Of a stretch of DNA of 11,906 nucleotides, positions 1 through 6,454 are shown piece after piece. Source of the DNA: RGEC01 sp044371405 (lineage in GTDB: Bacteria; Bacteroidota; Bacteroidia; NS11-12g; UBA955); NCBI GenBank assembly GCA_044371405.1, contig JBILTS010000065.1, positions 1 through 11,906 on the forward strand. Reading direction: 5' to 3'. The position numbers were made by a program, and so were the translations under genes. Position 1 is the stretch's first letter. Every line of letters begins with the position of its first letter. The notes below the pieces were generated by a model. That model ran no database searches and had not been told where the DNA came from. It saw nothing but the letters and a program-made list of their open reading frames with translations.

Positions 1-149
1 TATTCTATCACAAATTTACAAAAATCGTTTTGATTTTAATAGAATAAAACACGTTAATTTCTGATGCATGGTAAGGCAAAAAGGAATATTCATCATTAAT
101 GCCTTAAGACATAATAATAGTGCAAACAGGAACTCACCATAAAAAAAAA
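1..149. other. AT-rich intergenic region downstream of the left operon
   Basis: No convincing gene is visible. The stretch lies past the stop of the last minus-strand gene and holds several short inverted repeats. TATTCTAT at 1-8 matches ATAGAATA at 39-46. AAAATC at 21-26 matches GATTTT at 32-37 with a 5-base loop. TAAGGCA at 72-78 matches TGCCTTA at 100-106 with a 21-base loop. Read on the minus strand, the 21-37 hairpin ends in a run of T, so it could act as a weak intrinsic terminator for the operon. In DNA this AT-rich such matches arise easily by chance, so the assignment is tentative. Confidence 0.3.
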
Positions 150-761
150 TTAAAACCCGAGTTTTAAGAGATTTACATTAAACAAGGCCCCGGCTCCAAC
201 ATATACCATGGCCCCGGCTCCATAAGTGCTCCATGCGGCAATCCTGCGACGCTGTGAAGCCCCCCTTCTAAATCCCTTTCGGTAGTGCTGACTGGTGTTA
301 TTCCGGAAATATTCCACTTCCATCATATCCCCAAAATCTACTTTGCTAAATAAATAATAAATACAGACCACTGTAGATGTAAAAGGCCAAACCAAAACTG
401 ACAAACCGGAAACCCTTTCCTTGGTAGGTTTATAATATTTTCTGCCATCCTTGCAGCCTTGTAAATAGGCCTTTATGGGATCAATTCCGGTGTCATTTTC
501 CAGCATCAGTGGAATCACCTTGCCAAATGTATCTATTCGGCCGCCTGAATAACGAATAAAAAGCAATTCTGTAATTGGGTAGGAGAAATATTGCCTGCCT
601 GTTGTATCCCCGAAATTCACATATTCTACGCTTTGGATATAAATTTTAGTGATGGTGCCAATAACCTGCGAGTTGTTTTTAAGAATAATGGTATCCTGTG
701 AAACAGCCAAAGTAGCGTACAGCATTAATAAAAACAGAAATAATGGCCGTTGGAAGTTCAT
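150..761 (-). CDS. Secreted two-domain hypothetical protein, paralogue of the gene next to it
   Basis: I do not recognise a named function. The 203-residue product starts with a signal peptide (about residues 1-21, ending AVSQ), so it is exported. Residues 23-80 look like a small beta-rich module (DTIILKNNSQVIGTI, then YPITELLFIRYSGG), a style common in exported Bacteroidota proteins that start with a D-x-I-x-L-K-N strand. Residues 97-192 form a second module: a G-C-K-D-G-x-x-Y-Y start, a hydrophobic stretch (about 118-138) containing CIYY, an Arg-rich loop (GASQRRRIAAWS, 167-178), and a second hydrophobic stretch (181-195). The second module is shared with the neighbouring gene (822-1322), so the pair is a tandem duplication. 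Positive charges between the hydrophobic stretches would suit a cytoplasmic loop if both cross the inner membrane; that is inference. It is the last gene of the minus-strand run, 60 bases after its paralogue. Confidence 0.8.
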   Translation of the reverse strand: MNFQRPLFLFLLMLYATLAVSQDTIILKNNSQVIGTITKIYIQSVEYVNFGDTTGRQYFSYPITELLFIRYSGGRIDTFGKVIPLMLENDTGIDPIKAYLQGCKDGRKYYKPTKERVSGLSVLVWPFTSTVVCIYYLFSKVDFGDMMEVEYFRNNTSQHYRKGFRRGASQRRRIAAWSTYGAGAMVYVGAGALFNVNLLKLGF

Positions 762-821
762 TGTCTAAAGCGTATTCAATTTACTGTTATCCGTGAATGC
801 AGCAATAAGCACTCAGTTAAA

Positions 822-1322
822 CTACTGACCGTTGCCACCGGCATACAGCAAACCCACCACAGTCCCTGCACCGGCAAATACCCCCACTGCACCTCCAAAA
901 CAGCTCCATGCTGCCACGCGCCTTCGTTTGGAAGCCCCAGCCACATAACCAGTGCGGTAGTTAACATTTGAATTTGTCTGGTATCGGGAATCCGGTATAT
1001 TCTTTTCCGATACCTTCTTAAATGAATAATAAATGCAACCCGGTAATGAAACCATAGGAAGCAGCAAAACAGAAACCCCGACTATCCGCTCCGCGTTTGG
1101 CTGATAATTGTTAAAGCCATCCTGAAATCCCTTGTTATATTGCTCAGTGGCCTGCTTTGCTGTATCGGCAGGATGATTGAATTCTGTTTTACCCGTGTCG
1201 ATAACTACTTCACAGCAAAGATTACAGGTATATCCTTTTTGTTGTGTTGTGCTGTAAGCAAACGTATTTTGGGTAATACCCAAAACCACGAACAAAGTGT
1301 AAGTGATAAAATATTTAACCAT
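822..1322 (-). CDS. Small exported or membrane-anchored hypothetical protein, tandem paralogue
   Basis: Function unknown. The 166-residue product has an N-terminal hydrophobic export signal (about residues 4-22, ending FAYS), then a short linker with a Cys cluster (CNLCC, 33-37), then one module at 61-160. That module aligns with the C-terminal half of the product at 150-761: G-F-Q-D-G-x-x-x-Y-x-P-x-x-E-R, then SVLLLP, CIYYSFKKV, YRTGYVAGASKRRRVAAWS and a Gly/Ala-rich hydrophobic tail. It lacks the beta-rich N-terminal module of its paralogue. Two hydrophobic stretches (about 80-101 and 141-160) flank a basic loop containing KRRR, consistent with a two-pass hairpin. Its ATG lies 3 bases after the stop of the upstream gene, so co-transcription and coupled translation are likely. 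Odd feature: three cysteines within five residues next to the signal peptide. Confidence 0.8.
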   Translation of the reverse strand: MVKYFITYTLFVVLGITQNTFAYSTTQQKGYTCNLCCEVVIDTGKTEFNHPADTAKQATEQYNKGFQDGFNNYQPNAERIVGVSVLLLPMVSLPGCIYYSFKKVSEKNIPDSRYQTNSNVNYRTGYVAGASKRRRVAAWSCFGGAVGVFAGAGTVVGLLYAGGNGQ

Positions 1323-1325
1323 GTT

Positions 1326-1853
1326 TTATAATCTAAAGATGGATGGGACATCCTGAATGCTTATCCATTCGGCCTGCAACAATCCCCTGAAAAAATCAAT
1401 GCCCGAAGTTGTCTTAAGATGAAACTGTCTTAAAAAATAAAACCCGTATCCCAATAAAAAGAGCACAATTCCGCTGAATGCATAGGCAATCCCGGCGTCA
1501 ACGGTATCAATCCCAAACAGAGCCCTGAACCAAAACACAATCCCCACAAGGAGTATAGCCCAATAGAGAAAATACATTCGGGAATGTTTTAATGCTCCAA
1601 TTTTTAATTTGACATAAGTTTCTTCCCCAACACCTACTATGTCGCCTTCAAAAAAATCCGGGATGCGGTTATTGCCAATGTTCTCCAGCATAAATTCATT
1701 TTCATTCACCATTCCATAAAAAAACTTGGCCATTTTATCACGTTTGCGATAATCTGCATCGCTTAGGTAGGTCTGCTGAACAATTAAATCAGCCAGAACC
1801 TGCCGCTCTGCGGAGGTCTTAAGCCAAATGGTTTTAAATGGATATAAAAACAT
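1326..1853 (-). CDS. Hypothetical protein with two membrane segments
   Basis: No family recognised. From the ATG the product is 175 residues. A polar N-terminal region (about 1-90) includes a charged, probably helical part (SAERQVLADLIVQQTYLSD) and a beta-like part (FMLENIGNNRIPDFFEGDIV). Two hydrophobic helices follow (about 93-109 and 121-141), joined by a short loop, then a polar tail that ends SIFRL. This suggests an inner-membrane hairpin with both termini on the same side. An in-frame TTG at 1868 would add five residues (reaching to 4 bases from the GGGP synthase stop). I prefer the ATG, which leaves a 19-base gap. The gene sits between the GGGP synthase and the paralogue pair with almost no spacing, so it is probably in their operon. 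Whether it works with the lipid enzyme is inference from position only. Confidence 0.75.
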   Translation of the reverse strand: MFLYPFKTIWLKTSAERQVLADLIVQQTYLSDADYRKRDKMAKFFYGMVNENEFMLENIGNNRIPDFFEGDIVGVGEETYVKLKIGALKHSRMYFLYWAILLVGIVFWFRALFGIDTVDAGIAYAFSGIVLFLLGYGFYFLRQFHLKTTSGIDFFRGLLQAEWISIQDVPSIFRL

Positions 1854-1872
1854 ACACCGGAACGTCAAATAT

Positions 1873-2634
1873 TCAAGACATAGATACTTTAGAGCCGTTC
1901 ATTTTATTCAACACCGCAGCTATTTCCCTTACTGTGTCTGGATTTTCAAATGCAGCATTGCCCACCACCACCACATCAGCACCTGCATTCCAGGCGGTTT
2001 CAGCGGCTCGGGCATCGCGTATCCCACCACCAACGAATAATGCGCCATTAAAAATGTTGCGCACTGCTGCTATCATCTCGGATGAAACCCGCTGTATAGC
2101 ACCACTGCCGGCGTCCATATACATTGCTTTCATACCCAACATGGCACCTGCCAAAACGGTTGTTGCAGCAATCTCGGGCTTGTCTGCCGGTATGGGCATG
2201 GTTTGGCTTATGTAGTGAGCTGCGGTCATTTTACCACCCTCAATCAACAGATATCCTGTGGGAATGGTCTCCAACCCCGTACGGTGAATAAACGGAGCCG
2301 CTGCTACCTGCTTTGCAATTAAATATTCGGGGTTGCGTCCAGATATTAAAGACATGAACAATAAAGCATCCGCATTCGAAACAACCTGTATCTCATTCCC
2401 GGGAAATAACACAACCCGTTCTGCTCCATGCTGCTTCAATTCTTCAACACATCGATAGGTATTGCCCTCCGTTAGCAGACTGCCGCCCACCAAAAACAAA
2501 GATACACCATGCCTCAAGGCATGCTGAGCAACAGTAGCACGCAAATCAGCATCATCATCTGGATCGAAAAGCACTGCCAGCGTTTTATTGCACGCTTTAT
2601 GCCTTGAAACCAGCCATGATTGAATGTTTGCCAT
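1873..2634 (-). CDS. pcrB: Geranylgeranylglyceryl phosphate synthase family protein (PcrB/GGGPS)
   Basis: A 253-residue TIM-barrel prenyltransferase that joins sn-glycerol-1-phosphate to a long prenyl diphosphate through an ether bond. This is the first committed step of archaeal membrane lipids; related bacterial enzymes make heptaprenyl- or geranylgeranyl-glyceryl phosphate. Family marks are in order: FDPD (23-26, with the Mg-binding Asp), VGGS (49-52), FPGN (77-80), SGRNPEYL (98-105), TGYLLIEGG (126-134), YMDAGSGA (172-179), VGGGIR (201-206) and VVVVGNA (221-227). The last three bind the phosphate of the glycerol substrate. The length and the TGY-IEGG and MDAGSGA motifs suit the group found in Bacteroidota and many archaea rather than the shorter Bacillus PcrB group. 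An in-frame TAG directly precedes the ATG, which fixes the start. It is the first gene of a minus-strand run with three uncharacterised genes. The prenyl chain length and final product in bacteria of this phylum are not evident here. Confidence 0.93.
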   Translation of the reverse strand: MANIQSWLVSRHKACNKTLAVLFDPDDDADLRATVAQHALRHGVSLFLVGGSLLTEGNTYRCVEELKQHGAERVVLFPGNEIQVVSNADALLFMSLISGRNPEYLIAKQVAAAPFIHRTGLETIPTGYLLIEGGKMTAAHYISQTMPIPADKPEIAATTVLAGAMLGMKAMYMDAGSGAIQRVSSEMIAAVRNIFNGALFVGGGIRDARAAETAWNAGADVVVVGNAAFENPDTVREIAAVLNKMNGSKVSMS

Positions 2635-2640
2635 CTACTG

Positions 2641-2670
2641 CAAAGAAACACAGAAAAAACCATAACCAAA
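2641..2670 (-). promoter_or_regulatory. Possible promoter for the GGGP synthase operon
   Basis: On the minus strand TTTG (2667-2670) is followed after 18 bases by TTTCTTTG (2641-2648), one mismatch from the Bacteroidota -7 consensus TAnnTTTG. The ATG begins only 6 bases after the -7 box, so a transcript from here would be almost leaderless. That makes the call doubtful. No better match is seen on this strand in the divergent spacer. Confidence 0.25.
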
Positions 2671-2751
2671 TTAGCAGCCCTGGAAAACTGCATTTTATCA
2701 TTATTTAGACTTGGTTTTCTCATTTTTTTAGCGTAATTTAGGAGAATAGAA

Positions 2752-2780
2752 TTTGCTGATTTGACAAATTGTTAATTTTT
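2752..2780 (+). promoter_or_regulatory. Candidate distal nrdJ promoter
   Basis: TTTG (2752-2755), 17 bases, then TAATTTTT (2773-2780), one mismatch from TAnnTTTG. Transcription from here would give a leader of roughly 210 bases that includes the hairpin at 2865-2900. It overlaps small dyads at 2750-2770 that could bind a regulator. The sequence is AT-rich, so chance matches are possible. Confidence 0.3.
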
Positions 2781-2864
2781 CTATATCCCGCAAGGGTTTA
2801 AGAAACATAAAATTCACAAAACACTTATACAGCAAGGCATACACGCTTTTTCAACAAGCTAAAG

Positions 2865-2900
2865 TCCACATACCGTTTGGCTTTCCGCCAAACCTGTGGA
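2865..2900 (+). promoter_or_regulatory. Compound hairpin or dyad upstream of nrdJ
   Basis: GTTTGGC (2875-2881) pairs perfectly with GCCAAAC (2887-2893) around the loop TTTCC. An outer stem TCCACA (2865-2870) pairs with TGTGGA (2895-2900), separated from the inner stem by a 4/1 internal loop. A competing pairing exists: GGCTTTCC (2879-2886) with GGAAAAGCC (2898-2906), with one bulged base, which would break the first structure. There is no U-run after it, so it is not a standard terminator. It could be a leader RNA switch if the distal promoter is used, or a protein-binding dyad if the proximal one is used. Confidence 0.45.
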
Positions 2901-2908
2901 AAAGCCGA

Positions 2909-2941
2909 TTCGGAAATAAATTTTCATATAAAATACATTTG
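2909..2941 (+). promoter_or_regulatory. Candidate proximal nrdJ promoter
   Basis: TACATTTG (2934-2941) is an exact match to the Bacteroidota -7 consensus TAnnTTTG. TTCG (2909-2912), one mismatch from the -33 TTTG, lies 21 bases upstream. Transcription would start near 2948, giving a leader of about 50 bases ending in the A-rich stretch before the nrdJ ATG. This is the better of the two nrdJ promoter candidates. Confidence 0.45.
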
Positions 2942-2999
2942 AACTCCCGACCGTTTTTGAAACACGCTCGGTAAACACAACCCCTCTAATAAAAAAAAT

Positions 3000-5900
3000 A
3001 TGACGCAAGAAACTACCGTAAACACAAAAGGCCTCGAGTTTAAGAGGCAAAACACCGTTGAGGGTGTAAGTCCCTTCGACCAGTTCACCTACGACCACCG
3101 CAGCTCGGTCATAAAAAAACCGGATGGCAGCGTGGTGTTTGAAATGAAAAATGTGGAGGTTCCGGCGGGGTGGAGCCAGGTAGCAACTGATATTCTTGCG
3201 CAAAAGTATTTCCGCAAAGCCGGCGTGCCTCAGCCCGACGGCAGTCTGGGCAGCGAAACCAGCGTGAAGCAGGTTGTTCATCGTCTGGCCAATTGCTGGA
3301 GACAGTGGGGCGAAAAGTACAACTACTTCGCTTCTACCACCGATGCACAGGTATTTTATGAAGAGCTGGTTTATTCTATGCTCAATCAGGAATCCGCACC
3401 CAACAGCCCTCAGTGGTTCAACACCGGCCTATACAGCAGCTACGCCATCGCCGGCAAACCCCAGGGACACTACTACGTAGATCCCGAAACCGAAAAGCTC
3501 ATGAAGAGCACATCGGCATACGAGCGCCCCCAGCCCCATGCATGCTTCATCCTCTCTGTAGATGATGACCTGGTGAACGAAGGCGGAATCATGGATCTTT
3601 GGGTGCGTGAAGCACGTATCTTCAAATACGGATCCGGTGTGGGAACCAACTTCAGCCGTATCCGCGGCGCCGGTGAAAAACTCTCCGGTGGTGGAACCAG
3701 CAGCGGCCTGATCAGCTTCCTCAAAATTGGTGACCGTGCTGCCGGTGCAATCAAAAGCGGCGGTACTACCCGTCGTGCCGCCAAAATGGTGTGCCTTGAT
3801 CTCGATCACCCCGAAGCCATGGAGTTCATCCAGTGGAAAAAAGACGAGGAGAAAAAAGTGGCTGCCCTCATCGATGCCGGCTACAGCAACGACTACGAAG
3901 GCGACGCCTATGCTACCGTTTCCGGACAAAACAGCAACAACTCTATTCGTATACCCAACCGCTTTTTCGATAAACTGAAAAACGGAGAAGACTGGGAATT
4001 TACTGCCCGCAGCAATGGCAAGGTAATGAAAACCATGCCTTCAAGCCAGGTTTGGGATGCCATCGGTTCTGCCGCATGGTCTTGCGCCGATCCCGGTGTG
4101 CAGTATGATGACACCATCAACGAGTGGCACACCTGCCCCGAAGGTGGTCGTATCAATGCCAGCAACCCCTGCAGCGAATACATGTTCCTCGACAACACCG
4201 CCTGCAATCTGGCATCGCTGAACTTGCGTAAATTCTTCAGCGAAGAAAGCCGCGAGTTTAATGTGGGTTCTTTTGAGTATGCTACACGCCTTTGGACCAC
4301 GGTTCTGGAAATCTCTGTGCTCATGGCACAATTCCCCAGCAAGGAAGTGGCACAGCTGAGCTACGATTACCGTACCCTGGGTCTGGGCTACGCCAACCTC
4401 GGCAGCATGCTGATGTGTGCAGGTATTCCTTACGACAGCAAGGAAGCTACCGCCATCTGCAGCGCAATCACCGCTATCCTTACCGGTGTTTCATATGCAA
4501 CCAGTGCTGAAATGGCAGCCGTTAAGGGTCCATTCCGCATGTATGAGAAAAACAAGAAGCACATGCTTCGCGTTATCCGCAACCACCGCTACGCGGCATA
4601 CAACACCCCCCTGGCATTCGAAAACCTCGGCATTAAACCCGTATGTATCGACGAAAAGTTCTGCCCCGACTACCTGCTGAAATCCGCTTGCAGCGCTTGG
4701 GACAAAGCCCTGCAGTGGGGTGAGAAATACGGTTTCCGCAACGCACAGGCTACCGTAATTGCCCCTACCGGTACCATCGGTCTGCTCATGGATTGCGATA
4801 CCACCGGTATCGAGCCTGATTTTGCCCTGGTTAAATACAAAAAACTTTCCGGCGGCGGCTACTTCAAAATCGTAAACCATACCGTTCCCATTGCCCTCAA
4901 AAACCTGGGCTATTCACCCGAAGAGGTTGATGCCATAGTAAACTACGCCAAAGGTTATCAGACCTTTGTGAACGCGCCGTTCATAAATCACGAAACCCTG
5001 AAAGCCAAAGGTTTCAATGATGCTGACCTGCAGAAACTGGAAGCAGAAGCACCCATGGCATTCGAAATCGGTTTCGTGTTCAACAAATACTCTCTGGGCG
5101 AAGAAACCCTGCAGCGCATCGGTTTCACTGCAGAGCAGTATGACAACCCCCGCTTCAACATGCTGGAAGCACTGGGCTTCAACCGCGATGAAATCCGTGC
5201 CTGCAACGACTTCGTTACCGGTACCATGACCATCGAAGGAGCACCTCACCTGAAAGAAGAACACTACGATGTATTTGACTGCGCCAACAAGTGTGGTAAC
5301 ATCGGTCAGCGCTACATTCATCCCTTTGCGCACATCCGTATGATGGCTGCTGCTCAGCCCTTCATCTCAGGTGCTATCAGCAAAACCATCAACCTGCCGA
5401 ATGAAGCCAACGAGCAAGACATTAAGGATTGCTACGAACTCAGCTGGCAGCTGGGCTTGAAAGCCAACGCCCTCTACCGTGATGGTTGCAAATTGAGCCA
5501 ACCCCTCAGCAACAAATCTGAAACAAGCGAAAGCGAAGACAAGGCAGAAGCCAAGTCTGATGCTACTCCCGCAGCAGAAACAACCGTTATACGCTACGCA
5601 GAAGAACTGACTCCGGAGATCGTACTGGAAGCCGCAAAACGCATCCTGAACGAAAGCCCCGATACCAAGTTCAAGCGTCAGCTCTCCAACATCGTAGAGA
5701 AGAAGCGCCTGCCCAACAAGCGCAAGGGCTTTACCCAGAAAGGCAAAGTGGGCGGACAAACCATCTTCGTGCGCACCGGCGATTACGACGACGGAACCCT
5801 TGGTGAAATCTTTATTGATATGCACAAAGAAGGCGCCAGCTTCCGCTCACTGATGAACTGCTTCAGCATAGCCATCTCCGTGGGTCTTCAGTATGGTGTG

Positions 5901-6320
5901 CCTTTGGAAGAGTTCGTTGACAAGTTCGCCTTCACCCGCTTTGAACCCAGCGGTATGGTAGAAGGTCACCCCAACATCAAAAACTCAACCTCAATCGTGG
6001 ATTATATCTTCCGCCTGCTCGGATATGAATACCTGGGCCGCGAAGACCTAGTGCAGGTGAAACCCAGTGCCTATACCAAAAATGATGCGGTTGAGGCCCC
6101 TGTGGTAAGCGAGTTTGTTCCCATGTTTACCCCCGAACCTATGCCCGCCACAGAAAATGCGGCCATGCTGGAAACCGGCGGTGGTGTAAAAAACATGCAG
6201 GATCACCTGCGTGAGGTACAGAGCGATGCACCCGCCTGCAACGTATGCGGACACATCACCGTACGCAGCGGCACATGCTACAAATGCCTGAACTGTGGCA
6301 ACAGCCTGGGTTGCAGCTAA
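3000..6320 (+). CDS. nrdJ: Adenosylcobalamin-dependent (class II) ribonucleotide reductase
   Basis: Reduces ribonucleotides to deoxyribonucleotides for DNA synthesis, using a cobalamin-generated thiyl radical. It needs no oxygen and no NrdB partner. The product has 1106 residues, the long class II form. Catalytic residues are visible: C182 (PHACFIL) and C402 (DNTACNLASLNL) as the redox pair, and N389-P-C391-S-E393 with the thiyl-radical Cys plus the active-site Asn and Glu. C391 and C402 are 11 apart, as in characterised class II enzymes. PTGTIG (589-594) is a substrate phosphate-binding loop. After ALYRDGCKLSQPL comes an acidic linker (838-862), then a TSCPD-type domain (about 900-1020, with RLPNKRKGFTQK, GEIFI and TRFEPSG). 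The tail has C1080, C1083, C1093, C1096, C1099 and C1105, a zinc-ribbon-like array ending CGNSLGCS that is expected to pass reducing power to the active site. Codons are strongly biased toward C-ending forms (AAC, TTC, ATC), suggesting high expression. It is monocistronic, with a terminator at 6342. No N-terminal ATP-cone is evident. Confidence 0.97.
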   Translation: MTQETTVNTKGLEFKRQNTVEGVSPFDQFTYDHRSSVIKKPDGSVVFEMKNVEVPAGWSQVATDILAQKYFRKAGVPQPDGSLGSETSVKQVVHRLANCWRQWGEKYNYFASTTDAQVFYEELVYSMLNQESAPNSPQWFNTGLYSSYAIAGKPQGHYYVDPETEKLMKSTSAYERPQPHACFILSVDDDLVNEGGIMDLWVREARIFKYGSGVGTNFSRIRGAGEKLSGGGTSSGLISFLKIGDRAAGAIKSGGTTRRAAKMVCLDLDHPEAMEFIQWKKDEEKKVAALIDAGYSNDYEGDAYATVSGQNSNNSIRIPNRFFDKLKNGEDWEFTARSNGKVMKTMPSSQVWDAIGSAAWSCADPGVQYDDTINEWHTCPEGGRINASNPCSEYMFLDNTACNLASLNLRKFFSEESREFNVGSFEYATRLWTTVLEISVLMAQFPSKEVAQLSYDYRTLGLGYANLGSMLMCAGIPYDSKEATAICSAITAILTGVSYATSAEMAAVKGPFRMYEKNKKHMLRVIRNHRYAAYNTPLAFENLGIKPVCIDEKFCPDYLLKSACSAWDKALQWGEKYGFRNAQATVIAPTGTIGLLMDCDTTGIEPDFALVKYKKLSGGGYFKIVNHTVPIALKNLGYSPEEVDAIVNYAKGYQTFVNAPFINHETLKAKGFNDADLQKLEAEAPMAFEIGFVFNKYSLGEETLQRIGFTAEQYDNPRFNMLEALGFNRDEIRACNDFVTGTMTIEGAPHLKEEHYDVFDCANKCGNIGQRYIHPFAHIRMMAAAQPFISGAISKTINLPNEANEQDIKDCYELSWQLGLKANALYRDGCKLSQPLSNKSETSESEDKAEAKSDATPAAETTVIRYAEELTPEIVLEAAKRILNESPDTKFKRQLSNIVEKKRLPNKRKGFTQKGKVGGQTIFVRTGDYDDGTLGEIFIDMHKEGASFRSLMNCFSIAISVGLQYGVPLEEFVDKFAFTRFEPSGMVEGHPNIKNSTSIVDYIFRLLGYEYLGREDLVQVKPSAYTKNDAVEAPVVSEFVPMFTPEPMPATENAAMLETGGGVKNMQDHLREVQSDAPACNVCGHITVRSGTCYKCLNCGNSLGCS

Positions 6321-6341
6321 AATTAAACAAGCAATTATAAG

Positions 6342-6369
6342 AAAGGGAGGTTTAGGCCTCCCTTTTTTT
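6342..6369 (+). terminator. Rho-independent terminator of nrdJ
   Basis: AAAGGGAGG (6342-6350) pairs perfectly over 9 bases with CCTCCCTTT (6357-6365) around the loop TTTAGG, and runs into T to 6369. It begins 22 bases after the nrdJ stop. It may also partly block transcripts arriving from the converging minus-strand barrel gene, although the T-run on that side is poor. Confidence 0.9.
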
Positions 6370-6435
6370 ATGCGTGCAACAGAATAAAAGCTGATAACAA
6401 TTGAATCAAGGAGATTATCAAAGCGGTTAAAATTA

Positions 6436-6454
6436 ATTGATGGATATCATCAAT
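6436..6454 (-). other. Palindrome spanning the barrel gene stop codon
   Basis: ATTGATG (6436-6442) pairs with CATCAAT (6448-6454) around GATAT. The stop codon (6450-6452 on the minus strand) lies inside the stem. A short T-rich stretch follows on the minus strand. It may stabilise or help end the minus-strand transcript, but the stem is AT-rich. Confidence 0.3.

Larger units (their letters stand above)
2635..2999. other. Divergent spacer between the GGGP synthase operon and nrdJ
   Basis: 365 bases without a gene. It holds two candidate nrdJ promoters, a possible minus-strand promoter, a compound hairpin at 2865-2900 and small palindromes near 2750-2770. Those palindromes are AATTTG (2750-2755) matching CAAATT (2765-2770), and ATTTG-A-CAAAT (2759-2769); they could be a regulator site overlapping the distal promoter. 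I see no conserved B12-box core of a cobalamin riboswitch and no clear pair of NrdR boxes. The last bases before the nrdJ ATG are A-rich, as is usual for translation starts in this phylum. Confidence 0.55.

Noticed and set aside
2514..2723. Small minus-strand reading frame (69 residues) starting at 2723
   Set aside because: Its second half lies out of frame inside the strongly supported GGGP synthase gene and the product shows no recognisable domain.
2815..2840. NrdR box near the ACACTTATAC stretch
   Set aside because: It matches only the first few positions of the NrdR consensus, and the usual second box at a fixed helical spacing was not found.
2635..2999. Cobalamin riboswitch upstream of the B12-dependent reductase gene
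   Set aside because: The expected conserved core (B12 box and the GC-rich junction elements) is not visible by eye; only a simple compound hairpin is present. A covariance-model scan would settle it.
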